From the NCBI RefSeq assembly GCF_000092025.1, contig NC_003063.2:1045001-1109000 (forward strand): DNA of 64,000 nt, in the 5' to 3' direction. The DNA comes from Agrobacterium fabrum str. C58. GTDB lineage: Bacteria > Pseudomonadota > Alphaproteobacteria > Rhizobiales > Rhizobiaceae. A program made the translations under genes and the position numbers. Under the pieces are notes generated by a model. That model was not told the origin of the DNA and searched no databases. It saw only the letters and a program-made list of their open reading frames with translations. Positions 27,835-37,300 of this stretch are shown in pieces; positions within the stretch are counted from its first letter, which is position 1, and each line of letters opens with the position of its first letter.

Positions 27835-28803
27835 ATGTATAAATTTCTTGCGCCCGTCATGGGCATCGTCGAATTGCCCTTTGCCTTCCTGCAGAAGGTT
27901 CTCGGCCACCGGCGGATCGCCTGGGTGTTTCTGACACCCAACCTGATCCTGTTCGCGGTCTTCGCCTTTCTGCCGATCGCGCTGAACATGGCCTATTCCG
28001 TAACCGGCAGCGAACACATCTTGCTTTCGGAGCGCCCTTCCGTGGGCGGCGAAAACTTTTCGGTCCTTCTTTCCTGTCAGAATTACCTTGATCCCAATTC
28101 CTGTCAGCGCGACCTGTTCTGGCGCTCCGTCTGGAACACGCTGTTTTTCGTCGTGCTGCAGGTGGGTTTCATGGTCGGCTTTTCGCTGATCACGGCCGTC
28201 GTGCTTAACCGCGATATCCGGGCGCGCGGCTTTTTCCGTGCGGTGTTCTTCTTCCCGGTTCTGCTGTCGCCCGTCGTGGTCGCGCTGATCTGGAAATGGA
28301 TTCTCCAGCGTTTCGGCGTTCTCAATGCGGCGATGGAGGGGCTCGGCCTCGGCTCGGTGGACTGGCTGCTTGAAGCCAATCTTGCCTTCGGCTGGTCCGT
28401 CTTCCTGTCGGTATGGGCGCATATGGGCTTCTATACGCTCATTCTTCTCGCCGGCCTGCAGGCGATCCCGCGTGATGTCTATGAGGCGGCGCAGCTCGAC
28501 AAGGCAAGCCCATGGCGCATCTTCCGGCGCATCACCCTGCCGCTGCTCGCACCCACCATGCTTGTCGTTCTCGTCCTGTCGCTCATCAAGGGCGTGCAGA
28601 CCTTCGATGAAGTCTTTGCCTTCACGGGTGGCGGCCCGGGTTCGGCGACCACCTTTATCATTCAGTTCATCTATCAGACCGGCTTTGCCGGGACGCCCCG
28701 CAATTTCGGCCTTGCGGCTGCCGCTTCGCTGCTGCTCGCCGTGGTGCTCGTGGTGCTGACCGCCCTGCAATTCCGGGCAAACAGGAGCAAGGTCGATGGC
28801 TAG
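27835..28803 (+). CDS. CUT1 ABC sugar permease, MalF-like
   Basis: 322 aa with six predicted membrane segments starting near residue 30 (AWVFLTPNLILFAVFAFLPI). The EAA coupling loop is YEAAQLDKASPWRIFRRITL near residue 215. Between the first and second membrane segments is an extra-cytoplasmic stretch containing NYLDPNSCQRDLF, longer than in small CUT1 permeases. Overlaps the second permease by 8 bp. GAAGGAGG lies six bases before the ATG. Confidence 0.93.
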   Translation: MYKFLAPVMGIVELPFAFLQKVLGHRRIAWVFLTPNLILFAVFAFLPIALNMAYSVTGSEHILLSERPSVGGENFSVLLSCQNYLDPNSCQRDLFWRSVWNTLFFVVLQVGFMVGFSLITAVVLNRDIRARGFFRAVFFFPVLLSPVVVALIWKWILQRFGVLNAAMEGLGLGSVDWLLEANLAFGWSVFLSVWAHMGFYTLILLAGLQAIPRDVYEAAQLDKASPWRIFRRITLPLLAPTMLVVLVLSLIKGVQTFDEVFAFTGGGPGSATTFIIQFIYQTGFAGTPRNFGLAAAASLLLAVVLVVLTALQFRANRSKVDG

Positions 28804-29839
28804 GATTGGCGCATTTCTGACCCGTACCCGCGGCCGCAACGGCAAGCTGCACTGGACCGACTGGCTGTCCTACGCCTATCTTGGCGTGGCCGTGCTGATG
28901 ATGTTCGGTCCCGTCGTCTGGCTCTTGCTCTCTTCGTTCAAGACGGAAGCCGATCTCCAGCGCTTCCCGCCGCGCCTTTTGCCCTATAGCCAGGAAACCG
29001 TTGTTGTGGATGGGCAGGCGGCGCCGCTGCCGGCCTATGTCGACAAGGACGGTCGCACGTTCGGCATGATCAGACGCATCGGCCTCGTGGCCCAGGTGGT
29101 CGATCCCGCCAAGCCCGCGGAAGTGCTGAAAATGCAGTTCAACGAGCTGAAGCCGGCCGAAAAAGTGGCGCTTGCGACGGAAAACTACACCGAGCTTTTC
29201 CAGCGTTTCAATTTCCCGCTTTATTTCTGGAACTCGACCTTCATCACGGTGACCTCCACCCTCATCATGCTGATCGTCAATTCCATGGCGGCCTTCGCGC
29301 TCTCGAAATACGAGTTCAAGGGCAGGGGTGTGGTGCTGGCGCTGGTCGTCGGCACATTGATGATCCCGCAGACCGTGGTGCTCGTGCCGCTGTTTCTCAT
29401 CACCAGCCAGCTCGGTCTGATCAACAGTCTCTGGGGCGTCATCATTCCGGGCGCTGCGACACCGACCGGCGTCTTCCTGCTCCGGCAATATATGCTGACG
29501 ATCCCGGATGAAATCCTCGATGCGGCACGCATGGACAAGGCCAGCGAGTGGAAGATTTACTGGCGGATCATCCTGCCGCTCTCGGCCCCGGCGCTTGCTG
29601 TTCTGGCGATCCTCGCGATCATGTGGCGCTGGAACGATTTCCTCTGGCCACTGATCGTGCTGACCCGCAACGACAACTTCACCCTGCAGCTGGCGCTCAA
29701 TTCCTTCCAGGGGGAGATGACGACGGAATGGAGCAACCTTCTGGCCATGACGGTGCTGACACTCGCCCCGATCGCGCTGGTCTTCATGTTCCTGCAAAAA
29801 TACATCGCCACCGGCATTGCATCGACTGGCGGCAAATAA
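28796..29839 (+). CDS. CUT1 ABC sugar permease, MalG-like with periplasmic insert
   Basis: 347 aa, about 70 residues longer than the common MalG-type subunit. After the first membrane segment (VAVLMMFGPVVWLLLSSF, residues 36-53) comes a hydrophilic insert of roughly 95 residues (containing QETVVVDGQAAPLPAYVDKD and ELKPAEKVALATENY) before the next segment. EAA loop: LDAARMDKASEWKIYWRIIL. The insert recalls AglG-type alpha-glucoside permeases and may contact the binding protein. Followed 22 bp later by the ATPase. Confidence 0.92.
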   Translation: MARIGAFLTRTRGRNGKLHWTDWLSYAYLGVAVLMMFGPVVWLLLSSFKTEADLQRFPPRLLPYSQETVVVDGQAAPLPAYVDKDGRTFGMIRRIGLVAQVVDPAKPAEVLKMQFNELKPAEKVALATENYTELFQRFNFPLYFWNSTFITVTSTLIMLIVNSMAAFALSKYEFKGRGVVLALVVGTLMIPQTVVLVPLFLITSQLGLINSLWGVIIPGAATPTGVFLLRQYMLTIPDEILDAARMDKASEWKIYWRIILPLSAPALAVLAILAIMWRWNDFLWPLIVLTRNDNFTLQLALNSFQGEMTTEWSNLLAMTVLTLAPIALVFMFLQKYIATGIASTGGK

Positions 29840-29861
29840 TCCTCAGGGAGGAAATACGACA

Positions 29862-30941
29862 ATGGCAAGTATTCAGCTTCGTCAGGTCAAAAAGACATAT
29901 GGTGCCCTCGATGTGATCAAGGGTGTCGATCTCGATATCAAGCACGGCGAATTCTGCGTCTTCGTCGGCCCTTCCGGTTGCGGCAAGTCGACCCTGCTGC
30001 GGATGATCTCTGGTCTCGAGGAACTGAGCGGCGGCGATATCGTCATCGGCGGCGACGTGGTCAACACTGTGCCGGCTGCGGATCGTGGCCTTGCCATGGT
30101 GTTCCAGTCCTATGCCCTCTACCCGCATATGACCGTGCGCGAAAACCTCTCCTTCGGACTTGAGAATATCGGCACCCCCAAAAAGGACATCGCCGAGAAG
30201 GTCACCCAGGTCGCCAAGATGCTGCAGATCGACCAGCTGCTGGAGCGTCGCCCGAAGGACCTGTCGGGTGGTCAGCGCCAGCGCGTCGCCATCGGCCGCG
30301 CCGTGGTGCGCGAGCCGCGTGTATTCCTCTTCGACGAGCCGCTTTCCAACCTCGATGCGGAGCTGCGCGTCGATATGCGCGGCGAGATTTCCAACCTGCA
30401 CCGGCGGCTCGGCAATACCATGATCTATGTGACGCATGATCAGGTGGAGGCCATGACCATGGCCGACAAGATCGCCGTTTTGCGCGCCGGCAAGCTTGAA
30501 CAGTTCGGCGTGCCGCTTGATCTGTATAACCGCCCGGCCAATATTTTCGTGGCAGGCTTCATCGGTTCGCCGAAGATGAACTTCTTTGCCGGCGAAGTAA
30601 CGTCGGATGCAACGCCGTCCCTGAAGATCGCCACCGGCGAACTGATCCCCCTGCCGCAGACCGGTTTTGCCTACAAGTCCGGCCAGAAAGTGACACTCGG
30701 CATCCGTCCGAACCACGTGCAGGCGGGTGGCGAAGGTGCACTGACCATGTCGGTGCGCACCGCCGAACAGCTGGGCGGTGAATCCTATCTTTACGGCACT
30801 CTGGGTGATGGCACCCGGGTGACGTTGCATCTTTCCGGCCAGACCTCGACATCGGCAGACGAAGTCATCCGCCTGTCGGCGCCGCTGGAACACATCCATC
30901 TTTTCGATACGACGAGCGGGCTGACGCTCCGGCAGGACTGA
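29862..30941 (+). CDS. CUT1 ABC transporter ATPase (UgpC/MsmK/MalK-like)
   Basis: 359 aa from ATG 29862 behind GGGAGGAAATACGACA. Walker A GPSGCGKST, Q-loop VFQSYALYPHMTV, signature LSGGQRQRVAIGRAV, Walker B VFLFDEPLSNLDAELR, switch VTHDQVEAMTMAD. The C-terminal OB-like TOBE region (MNFFAGEV, LGIRPNHVQ) is typical for sugar importers. It powers the two preceding permeases. Next gene starts 37 bp on. Confidence 0.95.
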   Translation: MASIQLRQVKKTYGALDVIKGVDLDIKHGEFCVFVGPSGCGKSTLLRMISGLEELSGGDIVIGGDVVNTVPAADRGLAMVFQSYALYPHMTVRENLSFGLENIGTPKKDIAEKVTQVAKMLQIDQLLERRPKDLSGGQRQRVAIGRAVVREPRVFLFDEPLSNLDAELRVDMRGEISNLHRRLGNTMIYVTHDQVEAMTMADKIAVLRAGKLEQFGVPLDLYNRPANIFVAGFIGSPKMNFFAGEVTSDATPSLKIATGELIPLPQTGFAYKSGQKVTLGIRPNHVQAGGEGALTMSVRTAEQLGGESYLYGTLGDGTRVTLHLSGQTSTSADEVIRLSAPLEHIHLFDTTSGLTLRQD

Positions 30942-30978
30942 CAGCCTCAGGCGCAACCCGCAACGCAGGACCATTGAC

Positions 30979-32703
<1,725 letters not shown>

Positions 32704-32712
32704 GGACGCGAC

Positions 32713-33510
32713 ATGTTGAAGCGATTGCTCATCACCGGTGCCGGCGGCAAGCTGGGCAGCATGCTGCGCGGACGGCTTGGCCATGTCGCCCAGACCATCC
32801 GTCTTTCGGACGTCGTTGACCTCGGTTCGGCCTCACCTCACGAGGAGCTCGTTTCCTGTGCGCTCGAAGACGAGCAGGCGGTGCACGATCTCGTCAAGGG
32901 TTGCGACGGCATCGTCCATCTCGGCGGTGTGTCCGTCGAGAGAGCCTTCGATCCTATAGAGGCGGCCAATCTGCGTGGGGTCTACAATCTCTATGAGGCG
33001 GCACGGCTGAACGGCATGCCGCGCATTCTTTTCGCTTCCAGCAACCACACGATCGGTTATTATCCGCAGGGTCAGCAGCTTGCCCCTGATACGCCCTTTC
33101 TGCCTGACGGTCTTTATGGCGTCTCGAAGATTTTCGGCGAGGCGATGGCGAGCCTCTACCATTCCAAATTCGGCCAGGAGACGGCGATTGTCCGCATCGG
33201 CTCCTGCGAAGAGAAACCTTCCAACTGGCGGATGTTGTCCACCTGGCTCAGCCACGGCGACTTCGTCTCGCTGATCGAGGCCACATTCCGTGCACCGAAA
33301 CTCGGATGCCCGGTCATCTGGGGTGTTTCGGCCAATGACGACAGTTGGTGGGACAATTCCCATGTTGATTTTCTCGGCTGGCAGCGGCGCGACAATGCCG
33401 CAGATTACCGTGCGGAAATCGAACGCGATGTGTCGCGCCCCGACCCGGAGGCCGCGATCGCGAAATATCAGGGCGGCATCTTCATCGATGAGCCCATTCA
33501 CAGGACTTGA
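32713..33510 (+). CDS. udh: Uronate dehydrogenase
   Basis: 265 aa extended short-chain dehydrogenase. NAD site LLITGAGGKLGSMLR, substrate segment LFASSNHTIGYYPQ, catalytic Tyr/Lys in LYGVSKIFGEA, and YNLYEAARLNG. These match, segment by segment, the Agrobacterium uronate dehydrogenase I remember (NHTIGYYPQ, YGVSKCFGE, STWFSHDDFVSLIEAVFRAP). The reaction is hexuronate + NAD+ to hexaro-lactone + NADH. Its presence with an IlvD-type dehydratase and an SMP-30 lactonase points to oxidative uronic-acid breakdown. Starts nine bases after the dehydratase stop. Confidence 0.88.
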   Translation: MLKRLLITGAGGKLGSMLRGRLGHVAQTIRLSDVVDLGSASPHEELVSCALEDEQAVHDLVKGCDGIVHLGGVSVERAFDPIEAANLRGVYNLYEAARLNGMPRILFASSNHTIGYYPQGQQLAPDTPFLPDGLYGVSKIFGEAMASLYHSKFGQETAIVRIGSCEEKPSNWRMLSTWLSHGDFVSLIEATFRAPKLGCPVIWGVSANDDSWWDNSHVDFLGWQRRDNAADYRAEIERDVSRPDPEAAIAKYQGGIFIDEPIHRT

Positions 33511-33543
33511 AACACATTATTCGGCCATTGCGAGGAGACAGAC

Positions 33544-34254
33544 ATGAACAATGAAACGCGCGAAAAACTGTTGACGATTTCCGTCGCCACGCTGGCGACG
33601 GCGCTTTACAAGCGCGGCCTGCGCAACCAGGTCATCCAGGGCGTGCGCCCGCTGGGTTACAAGGGCAAGAATATGGTTGGCCCGGCCTTTACCCTGCGTT
33701 ACATGCCGGCCCGCGAGGATCGCAACCAGCTGGTGGAATTCCGCAATCCCGCCCATCCGCAACGCGTCGCCATCGAAACCTGCCCGCCCGGCCATGTGCT
33801 TGTCATGGACAGCCGCAAGGACCCCTCCGCCGCCTCGGCAGGCGATATTCTGGTCACGCGCCTGATGGTTCGCGGTGGTGCGGGCATCGTTTCCGATGGC
33901 GGTTTCCGGGATGCGGCCACCATTGCCGAGCTGGATATTCCGGCCTACCACACCCGGCCTTCCAGCCCCACCAACCTCACCAAACACGAGGCGATCGAGA
34001 TCAACGGCCCGATCGGCTGCGGCGACGCGCCGGTTTTCCCCGGGGACATCATCGTCGGCGATGCGGATTGCGTCATCGTCATCCCCGCCGGCATTGCCGA
34101 TGAAGTGGCGACGGAAGCGGTGGAAATGACGGCTTACGAAGATTTCGTGGTGGAACAGGTCAAGGCCGGCCAGACGATCATCGGCCTTTACCCCTGCACC
34201 AAGGAAGAGCATCAGGTCGCCTTTGCCGCATGGCGCAAACAGCACGGACGCTGA
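33544..34254 (+). CDS. RraA/HMG-aldolase-family protein (class II pyruvate aldolase-like)
   Basis: 236 aa behind GAGGAGACAGAC. Core motifs VRGGAGIVSDGGFRDAATIA and GDIIVGDADCVIVIPAG match the RraA/4-hydroxy-4-methyl-2-oxoglutarate aldolase family; the Arg-Asp pair in GGFRD is the usual substrate and metal-binding site. As the last gene of a sugar-acid operon it probably cleaves a keto acid to pyruvate or a related fragment rather than regulating RNase E. A strong terminator begins 25 bp after its stop. Confidence 0.88.
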   Translation: MNNETREKLLTISVATLATALYKRGLRNQVIQGVRPLGYKGKNMVGPAFTLRYMPAREDRNQLVEFRNPAHPQRVAIETCPPGHVLVMDSRKDPSAASAGDILVTRLMVRGGAGIVSDGGFRDAATIAELDIPAYHTRPSSPTNLTKHEAIEINGPIGCGDAPVFPGDIIVGDADCVIVIPAGIADEVATEAVEMTAYEDFVVEQVKAGQTIIGLYPCTKEEHQVAFAAWRKQHGR

Positions 34255-34278
34255 TCGTTCTCAAAGTTGGTCGCATTG

Positions 34279-34315
34279 ACGGGCGTCCCTTGCGGTGACG
34301 CCCGTTTCCTTTTTT
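34279..34315 (+). terminator. Intrinsic terminator of the sugar-acid operon
   Basis: Nine-bp stem ACGGGCGTC (34279-34287) / GACGCCCGT (34297-34305), followed by TTCCTTTTTT. It ends the eleven-gene-scale plus-strand transcript that began near 23352 and separates it from the convergent repeat-protein gene. Confidence 0.9.
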
Positions 34316-34362
34316 AGCGTTTCGCGAACAATCCCGTCCGCCGTATCTGGGAAAAGGACCGC

Positions 34363-37300
34363 TCAGACATCAAGATAAGACAGGATGGCTGAGGCGACGT
34401 CGGACGAGTCCTGCGCCGTGGTCGACGTGCCGACCGATCCGCTGGTATTGCCGGTACTATCTTGCGCCGAAGACGTCGCCGCCGCGGGGGTCGAGAGGAA
34501 GGAAGCGATCTCCTGCACGGAGCTGTTGGCCGGCTTGCTGCTGTTCAACGCGGTAACCTGAGCCGATGTCATGGCCGCGATCTGGCCGGGCGTGAAGGCT
34601 GCGGCCTGGGAAGTCGTGAGGCCTGCGAGTGTGCTGGTGCTCAATCCCGGGATCGCGCTTGAACTCAAGCTGATGATCTGTTCGGCGGAAAATGTCGTGA
34701 GGTCGTCTGCACCAAGCGCGGCCGCCTGCCTTGCGCTGAGGGCGCTGACCTGGGATGTCGACAATGCGCCGATTTGTGCAGCATCCATTGCCGCGATCTG
34801 GCCGTAGCTCAGTGACGCCACCTGGCCTGTCGTCAGAGCGGCGATCGACTCTGAAGACAGGGAAGCGACGACGCTGTTGGACAAGCCCCTGATGGCCGTT
34901 GAACTGATTGCAGCAAGTTCGCCGCTGGAGAATGTTCCCATATCCTCCAGTGTCAGCCCGGCCAGCCCGGATGAGCTCAATGCGGTGATCTGGCTGGTGG
35001 ACAGGGCTTCGATCCTGTCCTTACCAAGGGCATCGACCTGCTCGCTGGTCAATCCGGAGACGCCTGCGGTACTCAGGGCGGCAACTTCTGCCGTGGAAAG
35101 CGCGGCGATAAAGTTCGTGGACAGCCCCTTTATCGCGCCCGCGCCAATCGCCGCGAGTTCATCCGGCGAGAAGGTCTCGAGCATGTCGGTAGACAGTCCC
35201 TGAAGTGCATCCGAAGTCAACGCCGCAATCTGACGGGTGGACAGGGCTTCGACCTGTTCGACGCTCAGCGCGCCTGCCTGCGCGCTGCCAAGGCCCGCGA
35301 CAGCCTTGGCGTCGAGAGCGGCGATCTGGCCTTTCGTCAGCGCGGCAATGCCGGTCGCGCTGAGGGCTGCAACCTGTCTGGAGGTGAGGGCGCCAATTTG
35401 TGCGCTGGTGAGGCCGTTCAACTGGCCGGTGCCGAGGGCCACAATCTGGTCGGTGGTAAGGCCCGATACGGCCGCGGTTCCGAGGGCCGCGATTTGCGCC
35501 GTCGTCAGGGAGGCGATGGTCGACGCCGACAGGCCTGCGACCGCACTGGAGCCAATCGAGGCGATTTCGGCGGTGGTGAAGATATCAAGATCATCGGCAC
35601 CGAGGGCCGCAATCTGTTTCGAACTCAGGGCCGCGATCTGGACGCTGGTCAGGGCTTCGACCTGACTGGTGCTCAAGGCCGCGATCTGATCCGTGGTGAG
35701 GCCCGCCACGCCCGCTGTGCTGAGAGCGGCTATCTGGGCTGATGAAAGCGAGCCGATGCCGGAAACGCTGAGTGCCGTCACCTGTTTGGAGGTGAGGGCG
35801 CCGATCTGCGCATTGGTGAGGGCGTCGACCTGGCCGGTGCCGAGGGCGGCGATCTGGTCGGTGGTGAGGCCGGATACGGCCGCCGCGCCGAGGGCCGCGA
35901 TCTGCGCCGTCGTCAGGGATGCGATGGTCGATGCCGGCAGGCCGGAGATTGCACCAGAACCGATCGCGGCCATTTCCGCGGTGGTGAAGATAGCCAGATC
36001 GTCGGCGCTGAGAGCCGCAATCTGTTTCGAATTCAGGGCCGCGATCTGGGCACTGGTCAGGGCCTCGACCTGGCTGATGCTCAAGGCGGCGATCTGATCC
36101 GTGGTGAGGCCTGCCACGCCTGCGGCGCCGATGGCGGCTATCTGTGCCGCTGAAAGCGAGGCAATATCGGTCACCTCAAGTGCCGCAACCTGCTTTGAGG
36201 TGAGGGCGCTGATCTGGGCATTGGTGAGGACGTTGACCTGTTCGCTTGTCAGGCCTGCGATCTGTCCGGTGCCCAAACCGCTGATGCCGGCCGAACTCAG
36301 CGCGGCGATCTGTGCTGTCGTCAACGATGCGACAGTGTCCCTTGAGAGGCCCGCAACCGCATTCGAACTGAGCGCGGCAATGTCCCCGGTCGAGAAAGTC
36401 GCAATGTCGTCTGTGCCGAGAGCGGCGATCTGTTTTGCGCTGAGAGCCGCGATCTGGCCGCTGGTCATCGCCCCGACCTGATCGGTACTCAGGGCGGCGA
36501 TCTGATCGGTGGTGAGACCTGCCGCACCCGCAGCGCTGAGGGCGGCGATCTGGCCTGTCGACAGTGCCGTGATGTCGCTCACATCAAATGCCGCAACCTG
36601 CTTGGAGGTGAGGGCGGCGATCTGGGTATTGGTGAGGACGTTGAGCTGATCACCCGTCAATGCGGCGATCTGCCCCGTGCTCAGCCCGCTGATGCCGGCC
36701 ATGCTCAGCGCGCCGATCTGGGCTGTCGTCAGCGACGCTACGGTGTCCTTCGATAGGCCGGCGATCGCACTTGAACCGAGCGCGGCCATGTCCCTCGTCG
36801 AGAAGGTTGCGATATCGTCCGTGCTCAGGACAGCAAGCTGCGTAGAACTGAGCGCGCCGACCTGAACAGTGGTCAATGCCTCGACCTGAGCCGTTGTCAG
36901 GGCCACGATCTGCACGGTGCTGAGCGCCGCGATGCTTCTCACATTCAGTGCGGCGATCTGGCCTGTAGCGAGCGACGCAATGGTCTCCGCGGAGAGGCCT
37001 GCAATCGCATCCGAATTGATCGCGGCAATATCCTTGGTCGAGAATGTCGCGATATCATCCGTGCTCAAGGCCGCGATCTGCTTCGAGGTGAGCGCGTTGA
37101 CCTGCGTGGAGGTCAAGGCCTCCACCTGAGCGGTCGTCAAGGCGGCAATCTGCGCGGTGCTCAGCGCATTGATGCTTTGCGTGTTCAGAGCCGCAATCTG
37201 GGCGGTCGTCAGTGAGGCTATTGCCTCCGCCGACAATCCCGCGATCGCACTTGAACTGATCGCAGCGATATCCTTGGTGGTGAATTTTGCCAGATCTTCT

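Noticed and set aside
26488..28845. 785-codon minus-strand frame
   Set aside because: Antisense to the ABC binding-protein and permease genes, Arg/His/Asp-rich composition typical of shadow frames.
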